32,180 nt of DNA from Mageeibacillus sp. UBA4314 (GTDB taxonomy: Bacteria; Bacillota; Clostridia; Saccharofermentanales; Saccharofermentanaceae), in contig DGUI01000047.1 in NCBI GenBank assembly GCA_002394605.1, positions 1 through 32,180 of the forward strand. The letters are read 5' to 3'. A program made the position numbers and the translations under genes. The notes under the pieces were generated by a model. It did no database searches and was not told where the DNA came from. It saw only the letters and a list, made by a program, of their open reading frames with translations. Of this stretch, positions 8,762 through 16,078 are shown in pieces. Positions within the stretch are counted from its first letter, which is position 1. Each line of letters starts with the position of its first letter.

Positions 8762-9631
8762 CTATTGCCTTTTATCATCGGACAGAACGGACTTTGTTAT
8801 GAAAGCGTTGCCTCCGATCGTAACGCCCTTGCCGATGACCGTATCACCGCCCAGTATGGATGCGTTGGAATAGATGGTGACGTTATCCTCAATCGTAGGA
8901 TGCCTCCTCAAACCCCTAAGACTCTGTCCGCCCCTTGTAGAGAGCGCGCCTAATGTTACACCCTGATAGAGCTTGACGTGTTCGCCGATCACCGTCGTCT
9001 CACCGATTACGATACCCGTTCCGTGATCGATGAAGAAATACTTCCCGATCGTTGCACCCGGATGGATGTCGATACCTGTCAGACTGTGCGCATATTCCGT
9101 CATGATCCTCGGGATCAGAGGCACTCCCTGCTTGAACAGTTCGTGCGCGACTCTGTAAACGAAGATCGCATATAATCCGGGATAAGAGAATATGATCTCA
9201 TCCCTGCTCGAAGATGCGGGATCACCTTCGTATGTCGCTTCAACATCTGTGTTGATGTAATCCCTGATCTTCGGTATCTGCTTCATGAATTCGAGAGTCA
9301 TCTGATCTGCGACAGGCTTGATGTCATTAACGGTCCTGTCACTGAAATCAACATCGTACAACAGCACAACGGAGATCTGCTTGCTCAGGTTGTATACGAC
9401 ATCTTCAACAAGTGTCGTGATCTTATTCTCAAGCGTATATGACTTCGCCGGACCATTACTGAAATACCCTGCGAAAACGATGTTCTGCAGCTTCTCCAAA
9501 ATGTCGGTTATAACTGCCTTGTCGGGATGCACATAATTCTTCGATTCATCGATGACTCTTCCCTTAGAATAATCATCAAGTATCTTATCTGAGATCCCCT
9601 TGATCTTATTGTTGAATTCCATGTCTTCCAA
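8762..9631 (-). CDS. Serine O-acetyltransferase, long form
   Basis: The enzyme makes O-acetylserine from serine and acetyl-CoA, the first step of cysteine synthesis. The 289-residue product has an all-helical N-terminal part (residues 1-~165) and a left-handed beta-helix made of hexapeptide repeats (GATIGKYFFIDHGTGIVIGE, then YQGVTLGA). The helix ends with NASILGGDTVIGKGVTIGGNAF. The DHGTG histidine is the expected active-site residue. A TTG at 9631 has GAGGT seven bases upstream; the next ATG (9622) is further than ideal from any ribosome binding site, so the TTG is preferred. No cysK lies beside it. The neighbour uvrB starts 41 bases downstream. Confidence 0.9.
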   Translation of the reverse strand: MEDMEFNNKIKGISDKILDDYSKGRVIDESKNYVHPDKAVITDILEKLQNIVFAGYFSNGPAKSYTLENKITTLVEDVVYNLSKQISVVLLYDVDFSDRTVNDIKPVADQMTLEFMKQIPKIRDYINTDVEATYEGDPASSSRDEIIFSYPGLYAIFVYRVAHELFKQGVPLIPRIMTEYAHSLTGIDIHPGATIGKYFFIDHGTGIVIGETTVIGEHVKLYQGVTLGALSTRGGQSLRGLRRHPTIEDNVTIYSNASILGGDTVIGKGVTIGGNAFITKSVLSDDKRQ

Positions 9632-9688
9632 AGCGGATACCTCACTCGTTTTTTATGGTATGAGTATACTGTAATTCGGTGAATAAAT

Positions 9689-9713
9689 AAAGACTGCCGC
9701 AAGCGACAGTCTT
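9689..9713 (-). terminator. Terminator after the histone-like gene
   Basis: The minus strand reads AAGACTG-TCGCTTGCGG-CAGTCTT followed by TTATTTATT. It lies 27 bases downstream of the histone-like stop codon. Confidence 0.7.
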
Positions 9714-9739
9714 CATTAAAAGATTCGATTATTATCTGA

Positions 9740-10138
9740 TCAGAAAAGATCTACTGACTTACCCTCAGCATCGAAGATCTTCTTCTCGCCGGCAACTACA
9801 TAAACGTCACCACCGAGCTTAGCAGCCTTCTTCTCGATTGCCTTGAAGTCGATCTGCTGACCATCGAACTCGAAGATGATCTTGCCGAGCTTCTTAGCAG
9901 CCTTCTTAGCAGCGGGCTTCTTAGCAGCTGTCTTCTTAGCAGCGGGCTTCTTAGCAGCGGGTGCCTTCTTAGCAGCGGGCTTCTTAGCAGCCTTCTTAGC
10001 AGGAGCCTTCTTTGCAGCAGGCTTCTTAGCTGCAGGAGCAGCCTTTACAGCGGGAGCGGCAACAGCTGCAGGTGCATCTGTCTTAACTGTCTTGTCAGCA
10101 GGCTTTACATCTGCTGTCTTCTTTGTTGTATTAGGCAT
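9740..10138 (-). CDS. Histone-H1-like lysine/alanine-repeat protein with a small conserved C-terminal domain
   Basis: This is predicted to be a DNA-binding or nucleoid-associated protein. The 132 residues split into an N-terminal tail (1-~85) of AAKKP/AAKKA-type pentad repeats, like the tail of eukaryotic H1 and bacterial Hc-type proteins, and a short folded C terminus (KLGKIIFEFDGQQIDFKAIEKK...). The C-terminal part resembles the small clostridial domain I know as DUF6465, but I cannot confirm this by search. AGGAGG lies before the ATG, and a TTGACA/TATCTT promoter lies upstream. The repeated codons make a near-tandem DNA repeat (CTTCTTAGCAGC on the plus strand) that could expand or contract. 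Confidence 0.85.
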   Translation of the reverse strand: MPNTTKKTADVKPADKTVKTDAPAAVAAPAVKAAPAAKKPAAKKAPAKKAAKKPAAKKAPAAKKPAAKKTAAKKPAAKKAAKKLGKIIFEFDGQQIDFKAIEKKAAKLGGDVYVVAGEKKIFDAEGKSVDLF

Positions 10139-10181
10139 AATATATTCCTCCTATTCACCTAAAAATCTTAAACACAACTGA

Positions 10182-10210
10182 AAGATATACTTTTATTAGT
10201 TTTCTGTCAA
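10182..10210 (-). promoter_or_regulatory. Promoter of the histone-like gene
   Basis: The minus strand has a consensus TTGACA (10205-10210), a 17-base spacer and TATCTT (10182-10187), about 44 bases upstream of the start codon. A perfect -35 with good spacing suggests a strongly expressed gene. Confidence 0.75.
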
Positions 10211-10226
10211 TAATATTGAAATTCTT

Positions 10227-10275
10227 TTGTGCAAATAACTACTACAACAAAAATATAATTGTAGGTTATTGTGCA
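10227..10275. other. Long imperfect hairpin between the transporter and histone-like genes
   Basis: TGCACAATAACCTACAA on the minus strand can pair with TTGTAGTAGTTATTTGCA around an A/T-rich loop. There is no T-run on either side, so it is not a classical terminator. It lies directly after the stop codon of the AI-2E-family gene and may protect or end its mRNA. Confidence 0.4.
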
Positions 10276-11448
10276 TTAAATATGCGATTTCTTTTCTTTT
10301 TTTGGAGCGGGAAGTTCTTCCTTCTTCCTCTTCTCTAACCACGGCACAAAACTTTCGCGATAGATGATGCTCAAAACCGCAGTGAAAGGTATCGATATAA
10401 GGATGCCGACAGGACCAAATAATTTGCCGCCCAAAACGATCGCGATGAGTGCGAGGAAAGACGGTATTCCGAGTGTATCGCCAAACAGTTTTGGCTTAAC
10501 GACATAACCGTCGATCAGCTGCAGTATGAGTGTAAAAATAACGAAGATAACAGCCGACACCGGATCCTCAACAAGGAGCACTACAGTACCGAGAACACCA
10601 CCCACGATCGGACCGAAAGTAGGAAGAATATTCGTCACTCCGACAACGACGGAAACGAGCGTTACGTTAGGCATTCCGGCGATCAGCATGAACACCGCAT
10701 TAACGATGCCGACACCGAGCGCATCAAGTATCGTATAACTGATGTACTTGGAGAAGATGTTGGAACTCCTCTTGAGAAATAATGTATGTCTCTTATACTG
10801 TTCGTCAGTCAGGAGCGCATGTCTCAGTCTCGTGATGCCTGCAAAGAGCTTCTTCTTACCAATGAGAAAATACACCGCAAGTATCGCACCGATCAACACG
10901 TTGATCGCAGTCGATCCGACACTCATTACAGTGCCCATCGTACGTGCGATATTATGCGTGAAATCAGTGATAAAAAGATCGACCTGTGCATACATGTTAG
11001 AAGTCCATGTTGACGCACCAAGTTCGATGCCGTATTGCGACGCGAAATCATCCAGCTTAATGAGTGTATCTTCAAGATAAGAAGAATAGTGTCTCGCATT
11101 ATGAACGAAGTTGCTCGAACTCTTGATGACATCCGGCAAAACGAGCCACATGAACAGACTCAACAAAACGATCACGACGATGATCGACACGCTCACCGAA
11201 AGCACGCTCCTCAGCTTCGCCCTCTTGATCTTCTTGAAGACCTTCCTCTCAAAGAAAACAACGATGAGATTTACCAGATAAGCGATGACCAGTCCGATGA
11301 TGATCGGCGACATCAGATTGACCGCCTTATATATCCAGGATAAAACCCCCGAAATATTCGACAGCAAAAGATAAGTAACGACACCGATAACCGCAGCGAT
11401 CGTATACGCTCCCCATCTGTTGCTAAGATATGTCCTAATCTTTCCCAA
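10276..11448 (-). CDS. AI-2E family transporter (PF01594-type membrane protein)
   Basis: The 390-residue integral membrane protein belongs to the broad AI-2E/TqsA/PerM family; the substrate cannot be read from sequence. Two or three N-terminal transmembrane helices (AYTIAAVIGVVTYLLL..., LMSPIIIGLVIAYLVNLIVV) are followed by a helical segment (~100-180). A C-terminal group of helices then carries the family signature around NILPTFGPIVGGVLG and a GIPSFLALIAIVLGGKLFGPVG loop. The C terminus is very basic (KKEELPAPKKEKKS). The start is a TTG with AAGGAAG ten bases upstream. A TATAAT lies upstream at 11481-11486 with a weak -35. Confidence 0.88.
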   Translation of the reverse strand: MGKIRTYLSNRWGAYTIAAVIGVVTYLLLSNISGVLSWIYKAVNLMSPIIIGLVIAYLVNLIVVFFERKVFKKIKRAKLRSVLSVSVSIIVVIVLLSLFMWLVLPDVIKSSSNFVHNARHYSSYLEDTLIKLDDFASQYGIELGASTWTSNMYAQVDLFITDFTHNIARTMGTVMSVGSTAINVLIGAILAVYFLIGKKKLFAGITRLRHALLTDEQYKRHTLFLKRSSNIFSKYISYTILDALGVGIVNAVFMLIAGMPNVTLVSVVVGVTNILPTFGPIVGGVLGTVVLLVEDPVSAVIFVIFTLILQLIDGYVVKPKLFGDTLGIPSFLALIAIVLGGKLFGPVGILISIPFTAVLSIIYRESFVPWLEKRKKEELPAPKKEKKSHI

Positions 11449-11480
11449 TTATTATTACTTCCTTTATTGTCGGTAATGTA

Positions 11481-11486
11481 ATTATA
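11481..11486 (-). promoter_or_regulatory. Possible -10 box of the AI-2E-family gene
   Basis: The minus strand reads TATAAT 32 bases upstream of the TTG start. The -35 region is T/A-rich without a clear hexamer. Confidence 0.4.
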
Positions 11487-11543
11487 AAAGTTTTTGGGGA
11501 ATAAATAAATAAGAAATGTGGTACGGGGGTGTGGTGTGAGCAG

Positions 11544-11707
11544 TTGTCTGACTATTCAGACTATCGTTCAGACTGGAGGCGGTTAGTCTGAGTGCTTGTC
11601 TGACTATTCAGACTATCGTTCAGACTGGAGGCCGTTAGTCTGAGGACTTGTCTGACTATTCAGACTATCGTTCAGACTGGAGGCGGTTAGTCTGAGTGCT
11701 TGTCTGA
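11544..11707. repeat. Tandem 52-nt palindromic repeat (part of element B)
   Basis: There are three complete 52-nt copies (11544-11595, 11596-11647, 11648-11699) and an 8-nt start of a fourth. Copies 1 and 3 are identical; copy 2 differs at three positions. Each contains GTCTGA-CTAT-TCAGAC and TCAGACT...AGTCTGA, so each can form hairpins or cruciforms. There are no spacers, so this is not CRISPR. It lies in the gene-free stretch 11449-11909. Confidence 0.9.
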
Positions 11708-11737
11708 ATGACATTCCTTTCCCGGTACACTTATTGC

Positions 11738-11805
11738 GACTGACAACGCCGGATGCCACCGGGGACACCTTCAATCAAGGTCGCTGGATCAGCTCATTCT
11801 ATAAA
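11738..11805 (+). repeat. Element B tag block shared with element A
   Basis: A 32-nt block (11738-11769) contains GATGCCACCGGGGACACC and matches element A at 29 of 32 positions. It is followed by a dissimilar 16-nt spacer and then GGATCAGCTCATTCTATAAA (11786-11805), identical to element A. Spacing is the same in both. The rest of this gap (11806-11855) is an A/C-rich stretch in which I see no gene. Confidence 0.85.
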
Positions 11806-11855
11806 CGGCGGACTCAAACCACCAACCAAACCCAAATCCCATCTCAAATCCAACC

Positions 11856-11886
11856 AAAAAAGGAGTCATCCCGACGGGATAACTCC
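11856..11886 (-). terminator. Rho-independent terminator of rpsO
   Basis: The minus strand reads AGGAGT-T-ATCCCGTCGGGAT-G-ACTCCT followed by six T. It lies 24 bases after the rpsO stop codon. Confidence 0.88.
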
Positions 11887-11909
11887 TCTCATGATCTTCA
11901 ATACAAAGA

Positions 11910-12182
11910 TTACTTTCTGATTCCAAGCTTTGCAATGATCGCTCTGTATCTCTCGATGTCGATCTGTGCAAGATAGTCAAGAAGTCCTCTTCTCTTACCT
12001 ACCATCATCAGAAGACCTCTTCTGGAGTGGTGGTCACCCTTGTGTGTCTTCAGGTGTTCGGTAAGGTGGTTGATCCTTGCTGTGAGAAGTGCGATCTGAA
12101 CCTCAGGGGATCCTGTGTCGCCTTCTGCGAGCTGATAAGTCTTGATGATCTCAGCCTTATCAATACCTCTGCCCTTTGCCAT
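11910..12182 (-). CDS. rpsO: 30S ribosomal protein S15
   Basis: S15 is a primary 16S rRNA-binding protein of the small subunit platform. The product is 90 residues, the usual length, beginning MAKGRGIDKAEII and containing the hallmark GDTGSPEVQIALLTARI...HLKTHKGDHHSRRGLL. The ATG at 12182 is preceded by AAGGAGG; the longer in-frame extension up to 12248 lacks any family similarity and is excluded. The gene has its own consensus promoter, an ~80-nt leader with a hairpin and a strong terminator, so it is expected to be monocistronic and possibly autoregulated. Confidence 0.98.
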   Translation of the reverse strand: MAKGRGIDKAEIIKTYQLAEGDTGSPEVQIALLTARINHLTEHLKTHKGDHHSRRGLLMMVGKRRGLLDYLAQIDIERYRAIIAKLGIRK

Positions 12183-12213
12183 GGTACTTTCCTCCTTATT
12201 ATTTGTATTCACC

Positions 12214-12257
12214 TGTAACTGAGGTATCGGTCGGAGTGATCCATACACCTAAGTTAC
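12214..12257 (-). promoter_or_regulatory. Hairpin in the rpsO leader, possible S15 autoregulatory site
   Basis: In the leader, GTAACT (12257-12252) pairs with AGTTAC (12219-12214), and the inner AGGT/TAT arms pair with GATACCT with a bulge. S15 is known to repress its own mRNA in several bacteria by binding structured leaders. That this particular hairpin does so is inference. Confidence 0.4.
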
Positions 12258-12270
12258 GGCAGCGACAAAA

Positions 12271-12299
12271 ATGATAACACATCGTTGATATAAAGTCAA
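12271..12299 (-). promoter_or_regulatory. rpsO promoter
   Basis: The minus strand has TTGACT (12294-12299), a 17-base spacer and TATCAT (12271-12276), giving an ~80-nt untranslated leader. Confidence 0.75.
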
Positions 12300-12310
12300 A
12301 GCCCTTCTCT

Positions 12311-12352
12311 ACTCAACACACTCTACTCAACGCACTCTACTCCACACACTCT
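12311..12352. repeat. Three tandem 14-nt repeats
   Basis: ACTCAACACACTCT, ACTCAACGCACTCT and ACTCCACACACTCT follow one another directly and abut the stop codon of the EAL gene. The same ACTCAACACACTC word occurs twice at 6028-6084. Confidence 0.85.
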
Positions 12353-12353
12353 C

Positions 12354-14627
12354 TCAATCAAACCACTGCTTCTCAAAATCCTCCAGCGGAACCGGCTTGG
12401 AGAAATAATATCCCTGGTAGAGCTTGCAGCCCATGACGTAGAGCCTTTCGAACTGGGCGGCGGTCTCGACGCCTTCGGTGAGGGAGTCGATGTCGAGGTC
12501 TTGGGACATATTGATGATGTTCTTTATGATCATGCCGGCGCGGGCGTTGCGCTCGGAATCGCGGAGGAACTGCATGTCGATCTTGAGGACGTCGACGGGC
12601 ATGTCCTTGAGGAGGTTGAGGGAGGAGTAGCCGCTGCCGAAATCGTCCATTTCGACGAGGAAGCCGGATGAGCGGAGATCGGCGATGATCTTGAGCCTGT
12701 CGCCTGAATCGGTCATCATGACGGTCTCGGTGATCTCGATCCTGAGCTTGACGGGATCGATGCCGAACTCCTCCACGAGTTTCCTGATCTCAGCGGGAAC
12801 ATCCATGAAATAGAAATCTTTCGGCGATATATTGATAGAGATGAATTTGTCGATCCCGCGTTTCTTCCAGTCGGCCAGGATCTCGCAGGCGCACCTCCAC
12901 ATGTAGCGGTCAACATCCGCGATCAGACCGTTGCTCTCGAATACGGGGATGAACTTGCCGGGGTTCAGGAATCCCTGTTCGGGGTGGATCCACCGGACGA
13001 GAGCCTCGGCGCCCGAGAGTAATCCCTTCTCGTCAACGATCGGCTGGAGGTATGGTCTTATCTGCCTTGACTCGATCGCACCCGGGAGCTGGTTGGACAG
13101 GAGCTGTTCGTACATGATCTTATTCCTGAGCTCGTCATCGTAATATGCGATCAGCTTGGAGTAATCATCCTTTATCTTTGTCGTTGCCAGACGGGCGCTG
13201 TCGAAGAACAGAGGCACATTGATCTCATCGTCCTCGTTAATGTCATAGATGCCCACGTGCACAAGTATGCGGTGGTCCATGCTGCCGTCACTGACTGAGA
13301 AAATCGCCAGGTTTTTCTCCACTGCCGTCTCATCGAAATTCTTCTTGCTTATCAGTACGCCGAAAGACTCCGTCGACAGTTTGCCGTACAGGCTCTTGGC
13401 GCTGATGTATCCCTCGATGGCCTGCGCAGCCTTCTTGATGGTGAGTTCGGCAAATTCCTTTCCGAATACGTCGTTGATGACCTTGAAGTTCATGATCTCA
13501 ACATATCCGATCATGTAGTCGGTCACCTTGTCCTCACGAAGTCTCTTGTCGATGCTCTCGTAGAGGTACTCCTTGATGTAGAGGCCGGTGAGTGAATCGT
13601 GGGTGGAGTTGTACATTTCGCGCTTGAGTTCCAATTGGTCCTCAGTGATGTCGCGGACTCTCAGGATCGTTCCGGTGATGCGGTCTCTGTCGTCAGTTAT
13701 AGATTTCATCGCGATGTATGTGTAGTTAACATCATCTTCCGTTCCCAGCGTGACTCGTCTGTTCCATCCGCTTGCCGTAAAATCGATATCTCCGAACAGG
13801 AAGGTAAGATCATCCTTAACCGTCTCATAGTTACCGATCGTGACACCGACCAGCTTCCTTCCCGGTCCGTTGACCCAGACACACTTGCCGTTGGGATCAA
13901 AGAAGAACATGGCTTCAGGCATCTCGGAAGTAATGCTGGCAAGCATCCTGTCCAGAAGCCGCCGCGGTCTGTAGTACAAAGACAGATAGAACAGGAGCAC
14001 CCCGCATAACGCAAAACCGATCATCGAAGTATCGATGGGTCTTCTTGAGAATATGTAATATGTCTCTATCAACGCCGTGATCACGATCGCCACGAAGATA
14101 ACTGCATATTTCTCAAGGTCGATCCTCGTGGACTTCACCATCTTAACGATCAGGATGATGAGCATCGCTGCCAGTATGCCGTAGCACACGATCCTGTGAT
14201 AATACTGTCCGATGTACGGTATGCTCCTGTAATACAGATTATCCTCAACGATTATCGCTTCAGTATCAAAGGCCTGATTGAAGAACGGGTTTAAGATGTA
14301 CTGAACAAGATCGATGGTGAGCAAGGTATATACAGCTATCCTGATCGTAATGTTCGGCCACTTGAAATCACAATAAGCAAGACTGTAGATAAGCAGCAGG
14401 AATACTGTCGCATCCATACCGATGTAATAGATATAATACCCTACGGACGACATCAGCTTCGCATTCGATAAGGTGATGACAAGGTTGCCGAATACAGTGA
14501 TCAAAATGGCAATAAGAGCCAGTGATAAGGGCTTGCCGACAGACTTGCGCGATCTGCGTGCTATATGAGCGCATACGATGAGTATGGCGATCAGTACAAA
14601 GCAAAAAACTGAGAACCCGATGCGCAT
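12354..14627 (-). CDS. Membrane sensor with PAS, degenerate GGDEF and intact EAL domain
   Basis: This is a predicted c-di-GMP phosphodiesterase of 757 residues. The ATG at 14627 (MRIGFSVFCF) follows GGGGGC; an upstream TTG at 14693 would overlap the nfnB stop and is less likely. Residues 1-~215 hold about seven transmembrane helices (7TM histidine-kinase-N type). Residues ~230-345 are PAS-like (EAMFFFDPNGKCVWVN). The GGDEF-like domain (~350-500) has STESF (418-422) at the signature site, so diguanylate cyclase activity is unlikely. The EAL domain has E541-A-L-V-R, INISPKDF, EITET, DDFG (661-664), KIDMQF and EGVE, all the expected catalytic positions. It follows nfnB by 62 bases and may be transcribed with it. 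Confidence 0.92.
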   Translation of the reverse strand: MRIGFSVFCFVLIAILIVCAHIARRSRKSVGKPLSLALIAILITVFGNLVITLSNAKLMSSVGYYIYYIGMDATVFLLLIYSLAYCDFKWPNITIRIAVYTLLTIDLVQYILNPFFNQAFDTEAIIVEDNLYYRSIPYIGQYYHRIVCYGILAAMLIILIVKMVKSTRIDLEKYAVIFVAIVITALIETYYIFSRRPIDTSMIGFALCGVLLFYLSLYYRPRRLLDRMLASITSEMPEAMFFFDPNGKCVWVNGPGRKLVGVTIGNYETVKDDLTFLFGDIDFTASGWNRRVTLGTEDDVNYTYIAMKSITDDRDRITGTILRVRDITEDQLELKREMYNSTHDSLTGLYIKEYLYESIDKRLREDKVTDYMIGYVEIMNFKVINDVFGKEFAELTIKKAAQAIEGYISAKSLYGKLSTESFGVLISKKNFDETAVEKNLAIFSVSDGSMDHRILVHVGIYDINEDDEINVPLFFDSARLATTKIKDDYSKLIAYYDDELRNKIMYEQLLSNQLPGAIESRQIRPYLQPIVDEKGLLSGAEALVRWIHPEQGFLNPGKFIPVFESNGLIADVDRYMWRCACEILADWKKRGIDKFISINISPKDFYFMDVPAEIRKLVEEFGIDPVKLRIEITETVMMTDSGDRLKIIADLRSSGFLVEMDDFGSGYSSLNLLKDMPVDVLKIDMQFLRDSERNARAGMIIKNIINMSQDLDIDSLTEGVETAAQFERLYVMGCKLYQGYYFSKPVPLEDFEKQWFD

Positions 14628-14689
14628 GCCTATGCCCCCATTATCATTAATGATTCCACTATAGCATGCCGGATGACAAAAGTCATATG

Positions 14690-16078
14690 TCAATCTCTTG
14701 ACTTAATGTACTCATCGATCGCCCTTGCAGCTGTCTTGCCGGCACCCATTGCCAGGATGACGGTTGCTGCACCGGTGACTGCGTCTCCTCCTGCGAATAC
14801 TCCCTTCTTGGAAGTCTGTCCCACTTCGTCAGCATCAATGCATCTTCTCTTGTTGGTCTCAAGGCCTTCAGTCGTCGATGCGATAAGAGGATTGGGCGAT
14901 GTGCCCAGAGCCATGATGACGGCGTCCGTCTCTATCTCAAATTCAGAACCTTCGACAGGAACAGGTCTTCTCCTTCCTGACGCATCAGGTTCGCCGAGTT
15001 CCATCCTGACGCACTTCAGCGCACGCACGAAATGCTCATCGTTCACAAGTATCTCAACAGGATTTGTGAGGAGTTCGAACTTGATGCCCTCTTCCTTGGC
15101 ATGGTGGACTTCCTCTGCTCTTGCAGGAAGTTCAGCTTCACTTCTTCTGTACACGACCGTAACCTCAGCGCCGAGCCTCAATGCCATGCGCGCCGCATCC
15201 ATCGCAACGTTGCCGCCGCCCACGACTGCGACCTTAGCCGCCTTGAAGATGGGGGTGGCGGAGTCGTCCCTGAACGCTTTCATGAGGTTGCATCTTGTTA
15301 GGTATTCGTTGGCAGAGAACACGCCCTTGGCATTCTCGCCGGGTATCTTCATGAACATGGGAAGTCCCGCGCCTGAAGCGATGAATACCGCTTCAAAGCC
15401 TTCCTTCTCCATGAGGTCATCGATCTTCACGGACTTGCCGACGACAACGTTCGTCTCGATCTTTACGCCGAGGCTCTTAACGTTCTCTATCTCGGGAGCA
15501 ACGACTTTCTCCTTGGGGAGCCTGAACTCCGGGATGCCGTATGTCAGTACTCCGCCTGCTTCGTGGAGCGCCTCAAAGATCGTAACGTCGTAACCCATCC
15601 TGGCCAGGTCGCCCGCACATGTGAGGCCTGCAGGACCTGATCCGATTATGGCCACCTTGTGTCCGTTGGGCTCGTTGTCGCGGTGAGGCATGATCCCGTC
15701 GGTCCTTGCCCTGTCGGCAACAAATCTCTCAAGCTTTCCGATCGCTACGGCGTCGCCCTTGATGCCGCGTACACACTTGCTCTCGCACTGTGTCTCCTGG
15801 GGACAAACGCGTCCGCATACGGCAGGGAGTGCGCTCGACTTGCTGAGGATCTCATATGCACCTGCAAAATCCCTCTCAGCTACGGCATGGATGAACGCGG
15901 GAATGTTGATCCTTACGGGACAACCCTCAACGCACATCGGCTTCTTGCAGTTAAGACATCTCTTAGCTTCTGCAACAGCCTCTTCCTCCGTATATCCCAG
16001 ACACACCTCATCGAAATTCTTAGCTCTTACCAGAGGCTCCTGTTCACTTACCGGTACTCTTGTAAATCCGTCAGCCAT
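14690..16078 (-). CDS. NfnB-type / glutamate synthase small-subunit-like FAD and Fe-S oxidoreductase
   Basis: This is the large subunit of a probable NADH-dependent reduced ferredoxin:NADP+ oxidoreductase, which bifurcates electrons from NADPH between NAD+ and ferredoxin, or the reverse. The 462 residues begin with two Fe-S cysteine sets: C41, C44, C49, C53 and C88, C92, C98, C102. An FAD-binding Rossmann motif GSGPAGL and an NADP-binding motif VVGGGNVAMDAAR follow, and the C terminus has GVFAGGDAVTGAATVILAMGAGKTAA. It resembles GltD, but the glutamate synthase large subunit is absent and the gene overlaps the NfnA-like gene by one base, which favours Nfn. Confidence 0.9.
   Translation of the reverse strand: MADGFTRVPVSEQEPLVRAKNFDEVCLGYTEEEAVAEAKRCLNCKKPMCVEGCPVRINIPAFIHAVAERDFAGAYEILSKSSALPAVCGRVCPQETQCESKCVRGIKGDAVAIGKLERFVADRARTDGIMPHRDNEPNGHKVAIIGSGPAGLTCAGDLARMGYDVTIFEALHEAGGVLTYGIPEFRLPKEKVVAPEIENVKSLGVKIETNVVVGKSVKIDDLMEKEGFEAVFIASGAGLPMFMKIPGENAKGVFSANEYLTRCNLMKAFRDDSATPIFKAAKVAVVGGGNVAMDAARMALRLGAEVTVVYRRSEAELPARAEEVHHAKEEGIKFELLTNPVEILVNDEHFVRALKCVRMELGEPDASGRRRPVPVEGSEFEIETDAVIMALGTSPNPLIASTTEGLETNKRRCIDADEVGQTSKKGVFAGGDAVTGAATVILAMGAGKTAARAIDEYIKSRD

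Noticed and set aside
11544..11707. CRISPR array
   Set aside because: The 52-nt units follow one another without spacers, and no cas gene is present.
11734..11976. Short frames at elements A and B encoding a similar peptide (MRL.TPDAT.DT...ISSFYK)
   Set aside because: The peptide similarity is explained by the shared DNA repeat; the frames differ after the repeat and run into rpsO or the amidase.
14627..14693. TTG start at 14693 for the EAL protein
   Set aside because: It overlaps the nfnB stop, adds residues without a membrane-helix pattern, and lacks a ribosome binding site; the ATG at 14627 begins directly with a transmembrane helix.
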